Shown: positions 46,501-54,950, numbered from the stretch's first letter. The stretch is DNA of 64,000 nucleotides from Pogonophryne albipinna (GCA_028583405.1 CM053251.1:10007495-10071494); one strand, 5' to 3'. The notes: generated from the letters alone by a model not told the origin. Numbers and translations are program-made.

Positions 46501-48217
46501 TATTCAAGGCCAAACTAAAGATGTTGATTAAAAAGCTTTAAGTCCGTCGCGCCTCACCATGGACTATAAAGGCTCTACACAGACATTGGTCTGGTCCAAC
46601 AGGGCAAAGATAAAGGTGACGATCCATATTCATTATTTATCTGTGGCTTTGTGTTTGTGCATCACACGGGTTTACCTCTCAACAAATATGCCAGCCTGGA
46701 CGGCGTGGACGATGCTGCGGAAGCGAGGTTTCTCGTCATTGCGCCGCAGCATCAGACCCATCTGCCGGGTGAAGGTGGAGGCCAGCCAATCCCGAACCTC
46801 GGAGGGCACAGACTCTGACTGGATGTCACTGAGCTCATCCTCTGTGTCCACCAAACGCCTGAAAGAGGGGAGAGAAGAAGGGTGTAAGGTGAACGAGACA
46901 AAAAAATGAAAAATAAAACAAAGCATGGTCAAATCAGACAGATGCAGAGAGACTAAAGGCTTACTAAAATATTTAGCATTTATCACAGCTCTGCTGTCAC
47001 AGGGGATCAAACTCCAAATCCTAGTGCTGTCAATCAAATATTATCACTTCTTATATAACATCAAAACATCCCCGGCCTCTTGAGACCCCATGATGGGGAG
47101 TATTCAAATCCAATTGTGTGACATAATGCTCTACAGCTACGCTGTTATGTTGACATGGACAGGGGATCAAGAGAAAAGCCTGTTGGTCTCCACCCTCTGA
47201 ACTGAATACATGTTCTATGGCAGAGTGAAAGCATTGACATCGCAGTGATAATCATGGTGCTACATGGATTCTGCAGTGCGTAGTTCATCATCCTCCATCC
47301 TGGAGTGGTCGTGACATCGCTGGCCCTAATCTGGTGGGATCTCGATGAAGGGAGTCTTATATAATTCCATAAGCCTGGTCATATCTTGGATTCTGGACCT
47401 GCATTAAACTACTGGCATACACTGACCTTTTGTATTCCCTCAACCTAACCATACCTACAAATATTTTTGACATAAGAAAGATCTTTCCAATCTCTAAATC
47501 TGTTATATTTTTGGGTTTTTAGGGATGAGAAGTTGTTGACTGTGCATTCAACTTGTCCACATATGGGATATCAACATTATATTACATGCTTAAATAATTA
47601 TTTAGGTAAGAAAAACAAGCGATAAACCTGTAAGTGAAAACATACAAGTAAGTTGGTGTAGTATCAATTGTGTTGATGTAATAGTAAGTAAGTAGCAAGT
47701 ATTTAATATTAACCGCATCATATGCTTTTGGTAGTTTAATCTACAGTATAACAATAACTACTTTATCAAAAAAGTAACTGATAACAAAGCCCTTAAAATA
47801 CATAGTGCAGTAAAAAATTCAATATTTCATTGTGAAATGTTGTGGATGTAAGTACTTCAGTAAATGTCACTTTTTTTGAGTTATGAAAGCATTTGTAATG
47901 TGACATTTCTGTCTATCATTCGTTATAACGTTGAGAGATTCTGTAACCCAACTGATAGACAAACTGTTTTAAATGAAACTAATTACAGCACAGGTGCCAT
48001 ACTAATGATAGTTCTCCGTCTTCCAAAGTCTGGCCTTTGTCATTACAGCGCTGTTGTTCTCAACAAATGAACCATGTCAACACTCGTGCGTTTGTTTCCT
48101 TACCTCGTCTCCTCCACATAAACGGATTCCAGCACCAACGCTGCATACTCGAGGTTCTTCTTGAGGTCTGTGAGGGAAGCCTCTCCTCTCTCCAGTTGCT
48201 TCACCAGACATCGTAAT
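22972..48217 (-). CDS. pde1c: PDE1C, Ca2+/calmodulin-dependent phosphodiesterase (partial gene span)
   Basis: Hydrolyses cAMP and cGMP under Ca2+/calmodulin control in the cytosol. I joined 15 minus-strand coding segments: 48104-48217, 46676-46858, 45290-45356, 44960-45076, 44297-44437, 40252-40352, 39213-39341, 38600-38701, 33508-33628, 32193-32274, 31177-31297, 29244-29395, 27601-27834, 23596-23658 and 22972-22988. Each has GT-AG borders and the phases agree at every junction, giving about 580 residues. The product runs from the PDE1 N-terminal conserved region (LRCLVKQLERGEASL) through the HD catalytic domain, with metal ligands in HNLMHAADV, HDYEHTG and HTADISHPAK, to a Glu-rich tail. Nearly every block matches PDE1C rather than only PDE1 generally (for example RRSSLNSIS and the VDLKNFKALW tail). 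The calmodulin-binding N-terminal exons are not in the window. The catalytic motifs are intact, so the gene looks functional. An antisense LINE and several DNA transposons occupy its introns. Confidence 0.93.
23596..23658 (-). CDS. pde1c: pde1c penultimate C-terminal exon (inferred)
   Basis: A 63-base exon between a CTCACTCTTCAG acceptor and a GCTG|GTGAGT donor. In the required phase it encodes GELSEGTESPVGEENKNKGD plus Ala. After ...LQN this resembles the QNGDFKDGKNK-type tail of mammalian PDE1C. The borders are strong and the acidic, charged composition fits. No catalytic role; probably an isoform-specific tail. Confidence 0.65.
23925..24180 (-). mobile_element. LINE 3' tail fragment with (AAT)n tail
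   Basis: On the minus strand: GTGAAAGCACTTTGTAACTA, then AAAGGTGCTATATAAGTAAA, then about 11 AAT/ATT triplets (23927-23960). It is the L2/Rex1 3' stem-loop again with a different tail repeat. It is sense to pde1c and inside its intron. Confidence 0.6.
24243..27505 (+). mobile_element. L2/Rex1-like non-LTR retrotransposon, nearly complete
   Basis: The element carries an APE-type endonuclease and a reverse transcriptase in one frame, then a short 3' UTR. It ends with AAAGCACTTTGAATTG, AAAGTGCTATATAAATAA and a CCTTG tandem tail at about 27485-27505. The 5' border is uncertain: the frame opens after a stop near 24243 and no first ORF is seen. It sits antisense in the pde1c intron between exons 27601-27834 and 23596-23658. 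No target duplication was found by eye. Family is assigned by RT style (LLDLSAAFDTVDH, YADDTQIY) and by the tail; CR1/L2 versus Rex1 is not resolved. Confidence 0.9.
24315..27308 (+). pseudogene. LINE endonuclease-reverse transcriptase ORF with one stop
   Basis: One reading frame of about 998 codons interrupted once, by TAG at 25659-25661. The first part (448 codons) has the APE endonuclease signatures: LLNVRSL, LTETW, GGGVAILF, the catalytic GDFNIH, HTLDLIIS and SDHSCV. The second part continues in the same frame with the RT: NNYRPISNLPFLGKIIEK, QSGFRPNHSTETAL, LLDLSAAFDTVDH, GVPQGSILGPLLF and the catalytic YADDTQIY. It ends in the usual LKTFLF-type C-terminus. There are no frameshifts, so this copy is young and was stopped by a single substitution. 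Retrotransposition by this copy would need that stop to be read through. Confidence 0.92.
27601..27834 (-). CDS. pde1c: pde1c Glu-rich C-terminal exon
   Basis: The acceptor ATGTGACCTCAG at 27835 has a good branch-point match, TATGCTAAC, about 29 bases upstream. The exon encodes AEERAKRDLEEQAEQEEAME and continues with an acidic, proline-rich tail to ...LKNPPLQN, like the EAEEKARLAAEE tail of PDE1C. I end it at AACG|GTGCGG because QNG + ELSEG resembles the mammalian QNGDFKDG. A second in-phase donor is GATG|GTAACA (exon then from 27673). If neither is used, the frame runs on to a stop at 27568-27566 and gives an alternative ending ...LNPRA. Confidence 0.8.
27896..28405. mobile_element. TTAA-flanked MITE, copy 1
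   Basis: A 502-base element between two TTAA tetranucleotides, with imperfect inverted ends AGGTCCCCTATTAT / ATAATAAGTGACCT. TTAA duplication is the hallmark of piggyBac-type insertion, so a piggyBac-derived MITE is inferred. It matches the copy at 60160-60652 over nearly its whole length and contains a poly-G run near 28168. It lies in the pde1c intron, starting only about 65 bases from the acceptor of exon 27601-27834. Confidence 0.8.
29244..29395 (-). CDS. pde1c: pde1c exon, post-catalytic linker
   Basis: Acceptor TTTTCCTGTCCAG, donor AAAG|GTACAG. It encodes LNSISSDETKRHSSSSG, then VDLKNFKALWNEEV and NRERWKSQAAK. These align with the PDE1C linker SLNSISSSDAKR and the helix before the Glu-rich tail. 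Serine-rich and probably flexible. Phase 2 in, phase 1 out. Confidence 0.92.
29396..31176 (-). other. pde1c intron, nothing further recognised
   Basis: Contains short open frames only, for example 64 codons at 29647-29841 on the opposite strand, none with a recognisable product. A non-repetitive block around 30840-31015 could be regulatory. No transposon border is visible. Confidence 0.6.
31177..31297 (-). CDS. pde1c: pde1c exon, end of catalytic domain
   Basis: A 121-base exon encoding GFIDFIVVPTFTVLTDMMER, then IVKPLIDEASHAGGAGFRRS. These are the last helices of the PDE catalytic domain, including the substrate-pocket/M-loop flank. The acceptor is TTTGTCACCAG and the donor TCAAG|GTAGGT. 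Confidence 0.95.
32193..32274 (-). CDS. pde1c: pde1c exon, catalytic domain
   Basis: An 82-base exon encoding GDKESELGLPFSPLCDRKST, then MVAQSQI. The conserved LPxSPxCDR segment and the glutamine expected at the nucleotide-binding pocket are in place. Phase 0 in, phase 1 out; donor ATCG|GTGAGT. Confidence 0.95.
33508..33628 (-). CDS. pde1c: pde1c exon, catalytic domain (metal-ligand Asp)
   Basis: A 121-base exon encoding IDKPKALSLLLHTADISHPA, then KSWDLHHRWTTSLLEEFFRQ. HTADISHPAK holds the conserved metal-binding aspartate of class I phosphodiesterases. Acceptor TTTGCAG, donor CAG|GTCAGT. Confidence 0.96.
34163..35042. mobile_element. hAT-like non-autonomous DNA transposon
   Basis: 880 bases bounded by TAGGGCTGTCA and its inverted copy TGACAGCCCTA, with an exact 8-bp target duplication ATTTTTAC at 34155-34162 and 35043-35050. 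The subterminal DNA is rich in AATCGCGATTAATCGC and GCGTTAACGCGTTAA palindromic words. An 8-bp duplication with TAGGG termini indicates the hAT superfamily. No transposase is encoded. It lies in the pde1c intron 33629-38599. Confidence 0.93.
34435..34510. repeat. (GT)38 microsatellite inside hAT element
   Basis: About 38 pure GT units within the 880-base hAT element. They produce artefactual CV/TH open frames. Confidence 0.95.
35184..36231. mobile_element. hAT-like element, CAGTGGTTCTCAAA termini
   Basis: 1048 bases with CAGTGGTTCTCAAA at the left end, the inverted copy TTTGAGAACCACTG at the right, and an exact 8-bp target duplication TCCTAGTG (35176-35183, 36232-36239). The first 26 bases of its right end, inverted, equal the left end of the element at 41028, so both belong to one family. 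It contains nested repeats: a CAGTGGGTCTCAAAC-like end at 35583 and a GGCGCCGCCACTG end near 36150. No transposase remains. Confidence 0.92.
35780..35945 (-). repeat. Interspersed repeat, shared with 41391-41850
   Basis: Read on the minus strand: GGGGGGTCCGGGGGCAAGCT, CCCCCGGGAAGA, then TTGAAGTTAAATGCATCAAT, CTGGTGCACTTTGAG and ACCTCTCTCAACAC. The same order of words occurs on the plus strand at 41391-41850. Its class is not recognised. The GGGGGC/GCCCCC arms form a strong hairpin. Confidence 0.75.
36253..36301. repeat. Perfect 21-bp-arm palindrome
   Basis: The left arm 36253-36273 (AATCATTTCAACTGCTACTG plus T) is an exact reverse complement of 36281-36301, with a 7-base spacer that can itself pair. 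It begins 14 bases beyond the target duplication of the neighbouring hAT element, in a pde1c intron. It may be a folded-back MITE remnant, a replication-slippage palindrome or a hairpin RNA. The sequence alone cannot decide. Confidence 0.9.
36660..36716. repeat. (CA)n microsatellite
   Basis: About 25 CA units with a few CG and GT interruptions. Confidence 0.9.
36720..38599 (-). other. pde1c intron, unexplained open stretches
   Basis: Contains plus-strand open frames of 112 and 160 codons (37065-37403 and 37468-37950) with no recognisable domain and no splice context. They overlap other frames and may be chance or decayed transposon sequence. Confidence 0.4.
38600..38701 (-). CDS. pde1c: pde1c exon, catalytic domain
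   Basis: A 102-base exon encoding ELRALVVEMVLATDMSCHFQ, then QVKAMKNFLQQPEG. ATDMSCHF contains the conserved aspartate/histidine region next to the second metal. Acceptor CTTTCCTCCAG; donor GG|GTCAGT, in phase with the next exon. Confidence 0.95.
39213..39341 (-). CDS. pde1c: pde1c exon, catalytic domain
   Basis: A 129-base exon encoding SDTAILYNDRSVLESHHVSA, then AYRLLQEDDEMNILYNLSKD and DW. This is the class I PDE 'NDRSVLExHH' segment. Acceptor CTCTCCGACAG; donor TGGAG|GTCAGT. Confidence 0.96.
40252..40352 (-). CDS. pde1c: pde1c exon, HD metal-binding motif
   Basis: A 101-base exon encoding HWLTELEIFAMIFAAAVHDY, then EHTGTTNNFHIQTR. HDYEHTG supplies the HD metal ligands of the catalytic centre. 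Acceptor TTCTCTCCGCAG; donor ACGAG|GTAATG. Confidence 0.96.
41391..41850 (+). repeat. Interspersed repeat split by a MITE
   Basis: Same words as 35780-35945 in the opposite orientation: GGGGGGTCCGGGGGCATGCT, TGAAGTTAAATGCATCAATC, then ACATCTCTCAACACTC. The copy is interrupted between 41491 and 41781 by the MITE. Its identity as a transposon class is unknown. Confidence 0.7.
41492..41780. mobile_element. hAT-type MITE, TAGGGCTGCTC termini
   Basis: 289 bases ending in TAGGGCTGCTC and its inverted copy GAGCAGCCCTA, flanked by an exact 8-bp duplication CTTTGAGC (41484-41491, 41781-41788). The interior is rich in AATCG/CGATT words. Because the duplicated bases are those of the host repeat, this insertion postdates that repeat, which in turn sits in the 1889-base hAT element. 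Confidence 0.93.
42043..42082. repeat. (CT)n-rich microsatellite
   Basis: CTCTCTCT units with a few G interruptions, inside the 1889-base hAT element. Confidence 0.8.
42917..44296 (-). other. pde1c intron, nothing further recognised
   Basis: Apart from the hAT duplication at its left edge, no exon, transposon border or RNA gene is visible. The minus-strand open frame at 43584-43892 has no recognisable product. Confidence 0.5.
44297..44437 (-). CDS. pde1c: pde1c exon, first metal-binding motif
   Basis: A 141-base, phase-0 exon encoding IPISAVVSFVEALEVGYSKH, then KNPYHNLMHAADVTQTVHYL and LLKTGIV. YHNLMHAADV carries the general-acid and first metal-ligand histidines. Acceptor GTCTGCCATCAG; donor GTG|GTGAGT. 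Confidence 0.97.
44960..45076 (-). CDS. pde1c: pde1c exon, catalytic domain start
   Basis: A 117-base, phase-0 exon encoding HADKWSFDVFALNEASGDHA, then LKFIFYELLTRYDLINHFK. KWSFDVF...ALKFIFYELLTRYDL is diagnostic of PDE1 catalytic N-terminal helices. Acceptor CCCCATACAG; donor CAAG|GTAAAG. Confidence 0.97.
45290..45356 (-). CDS. pde1c: pde1c exon, linker to catalytic domain
   Basis: A 67-base exon encoding MYRRTSNMVGLSYPPSVISV, then LK. It matches the PDE1C MYRRTSNMVGLSYPP segment. Acceptor CTCCACACAG; donor TTAAG|GTATTA. Confidence 0.96.
45357..46675 (-). other. pde1c intron, nothing recognised
   Basis: AT-rich, without open frames of note or transposon borders. Confidence 0.6.
46676..46858 (-). 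CDS. pde1c: pde1c exon, N-terminal conserved region
   Basis: A 183-base exon encoding RLVDTEDELSDIQSESVPSE, then VRDWLASTFTRQMGLMLRRN and DEKPRFRSIVHAVQAGIFVE. This is the PDE1 N-terminal conserved domain, with the autoinhibitory and phosphorylation region in family members. Acceptor CCCTCTTTCAG; donor GAGAG|GTAAAC. Confidence 0.97.
46859..48103 (-). other. pde1c intron, nothing recognised
   Basis: Contains a stretch at about 47640-47870 with words such as GTGCAGTAAAAAATTCAATA that recall a common fish interspersed repeat, too worn to classify. Confidence 0.5.
48104..48217 (-). CDS. pde1c: pde1c exon, most 5' one recognised
   Basis: A 114-base exon encoding LRCLVKQLERGEASLTDLKK, then NLEYAALVLESVYVEETR. 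It follows the calmodulin-binding segment in PDE1 proteins and begins the N-terminal conserved domain. Acceptor CTCTGTTTTAG; donor ACGAG|GTAAGG. The first base completes a codon (expected R) from an exon that was not found. Confidence 0.96.
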
Positions 48218-51200
48218 CTAAAACAGAGATTCGACAGTCATTTAATTGGATTACTCCCAAGCCGTCTTGACATGAGAAATTAATTGCAACTGATATTGGA
48301 TTAATCTGGTCTGGGTTCCTTTTGCACTAGGCGACCTTTCTTTGGTTTTCTTCTGGGTATAAATTACTAAGTGGGAGAGCAGTAGACAGCAAAGAAAAAA
48401 TACTTATTTTTTTCAAATGCAACAATGCAGACTTGTAAATCTGCAGACTTCTCCATCGACAGAAAAGTACAAACCTTGGCCGAGAGCCAACAGATAAAAT
48501 GGGTATTTTCTTTTAAGAATATATTCAATTAACTCTCCTTTTAAAGTTTAAAGAAATGAGTCACTATGGACCAAAAGGTTGGATTAAGATGGGACATATT
48601 AATGTGTTTTTTTATACTCCGTTCTTTCAAGTCGATTTAAGCTCTGATGGGAGTCTTAGTCTTCTTAATTCAAAACAACAGTCCCTTTTTGAATACCTTT
48701 AACTGGCATCGGTATTTCTCGACAGTCTGACTTACACAGGTGTCATTAATAACATCAGTAATTGATGCGTGTATCAGTTAGCTCTGGTATCAAGCATGCT
48801 GGCTCACACTTAATTGGAATGGAGCCACCTAACGTTATTAGTTCCACGTGTGCTTTTCTTGCTAGGAGAGTCAAATGTCTTGGCTCATTTGCATGTGTTG
48901 GCTTTTTTAAATGAAATAGCTTTAATATTGCAAATTCAAGGCGCTACTTTACTATGTGGCTTTTAACTCCATTTCATCAGATCGCAGCGATGAACCAGGG
49001 ACATTTGTTTTTCCCTGACTGCTTCAGATCCTGTTTCAGCCTTGATCTCTTAGTAATTCATAAAGACAGTAACATGCTTTATAAAGGTATTATTGCTTTC
49101 AAGGTTGACAGTCACTGCATAAACCAATTGGGTTATGATATGTTGGATGTGTAGTTCGCTGATTTCACGTCAAGGATGTATTTTGAGGTGTAGGTTTACT
49201 GGAAAATAAATTAATGAATATTTCAGCGATGCAACATGACTGAAACGATCAAACACAATCTTTTTTGTTATTTGTCAGTACTTATCCTCTTGAAGTTCCA
49301 GGTCAATATATTCACAAATTTCCAAATATTCTCCAACCCCAGCAAAAATCCCACTATAAATAGACACCAAAGAGCAAAGCAAGCTAACACCATTTTGTGC
49401 ACACTGCTACCGCTTGCACTTTGCCACCTGCTGCTGTGCTGGAGGTCACACACTCCCCTTCACAGTGAAGGCCCACAGAGGCTACGCTTGCTGTTGAATT
49501 ATTAAGCAGAAAGGTAGAGAGAGTAAGAGGTTTCAGATGCTTTCATTGATTATATTCCCTGAGAGCGGTTGCAGTTCTTGCAACGGCCCAAAATGTTTCT
49601 ATGAAAAAGGTTGAAACAACAATGATCTAAATATCCATGGAAGTAGTTTGCCCAGTGTTTTATTTTTTACCATCAAAGCTTGGGTTGGGGCCTAAAAGCA
49701 ATAGAGAAATGGTTTGTATATCAAGCTGCAGGGCTTCAATGCCAACCAGTGACATAATGTCTGCTCTGTAATAATATCATCTAGTATATGGAATATATTC
49801 GTGGTACCCCTACACCTCTGACAAAGAGCCACACAGTCATGCTTTCCATATTCATTTAGATATGACTGCATTTTCCCCCAATTCCAAAGCAATTCATTCT
49901 GTAGTTTTTCCAGACCTTTCACTCTGAATAAAATATCAATCTGCAGCAGCACACCAAACACTGTCTGGGAACCATGAATGTAAAACTTTTATAGCCAACA
50001 GGATGATATTTGCTATGAAAAAGGCAAACACATTTGATTGCACGAACAAGATGAATCTGTTCCTGTGGAGATTGTTTTGTAAACAAACCAAACTTATGTT
50101 CACTTGCAAAGGAAAAAAGGATCAGAGAAAACTGATCCTCACCAAAATGAATGTGTGTATCGTTGAGGTCTAGTGCAGTTATTGTACACAATGTTGGTGT
50201 TGTGTACATTAACTTTTGAATCCAGCCTTGTTTATATTCACCTATACTATTGATTTTCTTCCTGGCTTTTGCTAGCACATCACAGCATATCTTTCCGTAT
50301 TACTGCCATCTGTAGAATAGTGTGTCCCCATTGCTAGTGCACAAGACAAACAACACATGGACCAACTCAGAAAGAAAACCGCTTTTGCAGAGTTAGAGAT
50401 CGAAGACCTATAAAAGAACATTTGACTATAACAACAGCTCTTTACATGCAAATCTCTCTCTTGAGCTATTGTCTGAAAGCTATTTTAGGAATCATAAGGA
50501 AGTGAATGGATGGCGGGTAAGCTGCAACTCTAAAATCACTGCACATATCAATTGGTTGGATCTAATGATGGTTATTAAGAACAGCTGTGTGCCAGTGAGC
50601 TTCCCTGCTAATACACAAGGATAGAAAAATCCTATCTCCTTTAATAGAGATCATTGACTATAACCCATCAGAAAGGTTTAGATGTGCTCAGTTGGTCATT
50701 CCCTTTGATTTGATATCTTGCAATGCAGTGGTGCCGACACGCTGTGCTCACGTTGAGTTACATTAGCACATGTACTGATAGAAATGCCTCTGGTGAATGC
50801 TTCTGCAAAATGGCTTTGTCACAGACGCTAAACTAAATGGCTAATCAATTTTTGTTGTTCACTCAAAAGACAATTTACCAGATGTGGAGCATCCAGGACG
50901 TCTTTATTGTGAGGATTAATGCCTTTTCAAAATGCTGAGATAAAAGAAGAAACCATTTTAGAGTATGAAAGACTTGTATTCCAAACATCCCTCTGTTCAA
51001 TGCACAAAGCCAGACAACATTGGATGAATATAACCATTCAGAAATAAACTTTGTTGAATAATAACAATGTTTTGTGATGATGAGGCAAGTGCCAAAATGT
51101 ATGAGAAATCAATGTCTCTGCCAAGCAAAACAAAATGGGCTCATTTCACTTGCAGTCATTCCCCAGGGAGCGACACGCTGGGTTAATAGCACGGGTCAGA

Positions 51201-51520
51201 GTAACTCCTGGGCACAGAGCCAACCTGGGGAATTCAGTTTGAGCCAAGAAGAAGCTAATAGGGTGCAGGAGCAACAGCCATGTCATTTGATATGGCTTAA
51301 CAATTCTCACTCTGGATTGATGTGATATGGAAAGTTAAGGGAAACTACTTTCAGTCAATTCATAGTTTTGCAAGCCAAACAAATTGAATCACACGGATAG
51401 ATTTTTTTAATAACTTCAAATAAAAAGATAAAGGAACTATACAAAACATTAGGATTAGGATAAACTATAGATTGATATGACAGTATAAGATGCTTTTAGG
51501 GCTGCCAATAATAAACATTT
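48218..51520 (-). other. Presumed pde1c 5' intron, nothing recognised
   Basis: No exon with the calmodulin-binding motif was found. An extended minus-strand open region (119 and 89 codons, 49692-50278) has no recognisable product. Presumed intronic because pde1c must continue upstream. Confidence 0.45.
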
Positions 51521-51527
51521 GTATTAT

Positions 51528-51772
51528 TTTAAGTCCCGCCTGAAGACCCACCTCTTTTCCCTCGCTTTCGAGTCAGTTTGAGCTGTTTTATCGATTTCTA
51601 TGCTTTTATTGTCTGTCCATAGCCTTTATGTACCTTTTAACTATTCTTATGTGTGCCTTTTATCTATTACTGTAATATTATATTGTATTATAATGTTATG
51701 TTTGCTGTGAAGCACTTCGGGAAAACCCTCTGTTTTTAATATGTGCTATATAAATAAAGTGGATTGGATTGT
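51528..51772 (+). mobile_element. 5'-truncated L2/Rex1-like LINE
   Basis: Starts in the last 18 codons of the RT ORF: FKSRLKTHLFSLAFESV, stop at 51579-51581, comparable to FKSRLKTFLFVAAFN in the full LINE. It continues through a 3' UTR with GAAGCACTTCGGG and TGTGCTATATAAATAAAG, ending in a GGATT tandem tail. Only about 245 bases survive. Confidence 0.8.
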
Positions 51773-52268
51773 GAAATGTCTGAAAATTATGAATAACCTG
51801 ATGACGTTGGTGTTGCTTTCAAATGTATCGTTTTCAAAAATCCAAAGATATGAATTCCTCAATTATATAAAGTAGGGAACACTACAAAATCTTTAATGTG
51901 ATAAATAACTCAAGCGACTTATAAATGAACAAAGAATTGCACTTTTGTCAAAACTGCTATCAGTGAGAATCTGACTCATACATAAACATGAGATGCAGCT
52001 GACAGCAGGGATACATATGCACGCAATGGTCTGATCGGTCTTCATGTATGTGTTTTATACAGCTCAGACGTTACGTTAGTACGTTTGAAACATACTGAGC
52101 ATTCAGAAGGAGAGCAGGCAGGTGGTTTAGACATTTTGAGTTCACCTTTTGAAATCCATTCTAACCAACGTGACTTCAAGCGGATCACAGTTTCCATTCT
52201 CTAAAGATTAAGATACAAAAGCTGATGTTTTCTGGGGAAGATTAAAATAAACATATTTGATTTAAAAT

Positions 52269-52922
52269 TTTTGCAGATGATGTGGTTCTGATGGCTTCAT
52301 CGGTCTGCGACCTTCAGCACTCACTGGATCGAGTGAGGGAACAATGGAGCGTGAGATGGGCCGGAGAATCGGAGCAGCGGGAGCGGTACTGCAGTCGCTT
52401 TACCGCACCGTTGTGACGAAAAGGGAGCTGAGCCAGAAGGCAAAGCTCTCTGTCTACCGGGCCATTTTCGTTCCTACCCTCACCTATGGTCATGAAGGAT
52501 GGGTCATGACCGAAAGAACGAGATCGCGGATAAAAGCGGCCGAGATGGGTTTTCTCCGCAGGGTGGCTGGTGTCTCCCTTAGGGATAAGGTGAGAAGTTC
52601 GGTCATCAGGGAGGGACTCGGAGTTGAGCCGCTCCTCCTTCGCGTCGAAAGGAGCCAGTTGAGGTGGTTCGGGCACCTAGTTAGGATGCCACCTGGGCGC
52701 CTCCCTAGGGAGGTGTTCCAGGCACGTCCAGCTGGGAAGAGACCAAGGGGTAGACCTAGGACCAGGTGGAGGGATTATATCTCTTCGCTGGCCTGGGAGC
52801 GCCTTGGGATCCCCCAGTCAGAGCTGGTTGATGTCGCCAGGGAAAAGGAAGTTTGGGGCTCTCTGCTGGAACTGCTACCCCCGCGACCCGACCACGGATA
52901 AGCGGAAGAAGATGGATGGATG
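52269..52922 (+). mobile_element. 5'-truncated RTE-like LINE with internal deletion
   Basis: Begins in the RT active site (FADDVVLMASS), then jumps from 'LQHSLDRV' to 'MEREMGRRIGAAGAVLQSLY', so about 50 residues of the family sequence are missing. It continues with LTYGHEGWVMTERTRSRI, RWFGHLVRMPPGRLPREVFQ and RGRPRTRWRDYISSLAWERL to a stop, followed by TAAGCGGAAGAAGATGGATGGA. An exact 10-bp duplication GATTTAAAAT flanks it (52259-52268, 52923-52932). The group (RTE/Rex3-like) is tentative. Confidence 0.85.
52344..52901 (+). pseudogene. RT C-terminal fragment of RTE-like LINE
   Basis: An open frame of 185 codons covering the post-catalytic RT region of the LINE above. It lacks endonuclease and RT core and cannot be a functional retrotransposon. 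The ATG is internal to the ancestral ORF. Confidence 0.8.
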
Positions 52923-52932
52923 GATTTAAAAT

Positions 52933-54950
52933 GCCAAAAAAAGATGTTGGGTGGAGTACCATTAAAAGGTTTAGCACTGAAGTTGTGGGTCTTTTACTGA
53001 AATCTACAATCATCATGAAAGATAAAGAGTCTAAAGATAGAGACTGTCCTGTGTTTTGCACAGATTGTAAAGCCCTCAATGTTTTTGGGTTATACAAATA
53101 AACCTGTTGTAGCCACACGAGAATACAAGCAGCTCAAACGTTTGCTTCACTTCTGAACAACGCTGTGTCAATTGCAAACACATGCCGTTTGACAGAGAGC
53201 TTTTATTTGAGTTGCATAAAGAAACATCTATCAGCTTTGATGAGTGCTTCTCAGATTTATTGTGGGATGTCTCCCGTTTGACAGCTCAATATGTCTGACG
53301 GCTGCAGCCAGATGGGGTCAGCTGGTAAAGCTTGACCTTAAGGAGCTCTGTTATGAAAGGGTTGAAATACACCTTAACAAGTCCTGGCATGTGTTGCTGT
53401 AGCTGTGATTGTGTCAAGAAACTGAGGTGCAGTGCGGAGTTCATTATGTCTTTCCAGACCTTTGAGCTCGTAGCTGTAAGTAGGCTTATAGTTATATTGA
53501 GTCTCTGCTGGCTGGAAAGGGGATTAGGACAGTTTTTTTAACTGCGGCGGAAAGAGTAACACGGGGAATGTGCATTAACAAAAGCATGAGAACCAAAATG
53601 CATTGTGATTGGAATAGCAATATTTTGCTTTTAGCAGAATACACAGCAAAATGGTCTCCTAAGTCAGAATATATGACTGTTTTAACTCTTTTAGACTACA
53701 CACTTTTTATTAATGTTATTTTTAAAGTAACATTAATCATTGTGCACAATTCCCTAAACATCCACTGGGTAAATCATTTCAGTAATAAAATCTCCCCACT
53801 GAAATGACTCTTCCAGTGGTTGTGAGGTTAAGCAGGTCGGTGACAGAGTGCGCCTCCAGCTGTCTACCTCCATATCTGAAGATGAGGCACATTTATTTGT
53901 TTTCCCTCAGAGAGGGTGAGCAGAGAGCAACGAGGGAAGATTATAGTTGGTATTCAGCCTCTTCATCCTCCATTCGTATTGCCTTCAGTTATTTGACCTC
54001 AACTGACCTGCTCAGCAAAATGGAAATACAAAAAAAAGGAAAGTAATAGTGTCAAAATAGAGCCACTCTGCAGGGCTCCACAACGCTCAACCTCTCAACA
54101 GCTGTTGTGACAACCAGAAGTGAACCTGAAAAAAGGAAAAATGAAACAGCAGAGGGTAACGTGGCACAGCTTCCTCCTTCTTCCAACAATTGCTTTGTCA
54201 CTCAAGCAGAAAACACTGCCTGCATACCTACAGGGAAAAATAACATTCAGAAAATGAAATGTATCGTTCTGACCTATATCGTAACAAAAGCAGGTCCATT
54301 TCTGCTTTTAGGGGCCACGGTAACAGTCACAACCTATTTTCCACACTGCAAAAAGCAGGGGAGAGGATAAATGGAGCTGGTTGAGTGGAGAGCGCTGCCA
54401 GGATGCAAAAATTGGTCACCGGCTGTGTTCAAATGACATTCTAGCCTAGATGATGTGTAATCAATGGCCCGTGGTCAATGTAATCACCCGGGGAGATTAG
54501 CGTGCTTTCAGGGAACACACAGGTTTCCAGGCTGATAAGCAGAACAGGGCCTGTGAAAACATGATGACTCAGTTAAGCCGAGTTGCCACATATTCTGCAG
54601 CCTTGACCGTGATTTGTGATTGCAGCTGAGAAGAGGTTTGTGAATAAAATACTGGAGTCCTGGGACGTCGACGTTTTGGCAAGACAGATGGGATGAAACA
54701 GGAATCTGAGGCTAGGTTTAATCTGCAGTTGGCCTCTGATCAACAGGACACAGCTCAGTGTTACACATGTTTGCTTTTCGATTGTGGTGAAGACTCAATT
54801 GTACTCTATTTAGCTCCACATCCCTAGATCAATGAATGGATTGCTGTTGGAAGAAGTACGTTGGTGTATTTGAACGATATAACCCCAAATTGTTTGTAGC
54901 ATTTTTTATTCAATTATTCTGATGGCTGGTTTTGAGTGAAGTTAAACAAT
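52933..54950 (-). other. Presumed pde1c 5' intron, nothing recognised
   Basis: Short open frames only. A small inverted repeat TTAATGTTA / TAACATTAA occurs near 53713-53735. Confidence 0.4.

Noticed and set aside
46559..46909. 116-codon plus-strand frame
   Set aside because: Antisense shadow of the pde1c exon 46676-46858.
49692..50278. Minus-strand frames as a missing pde1c exon
   Set aside because: No similarity to PDE1 N-terminal sequence and no correct-phase donor.
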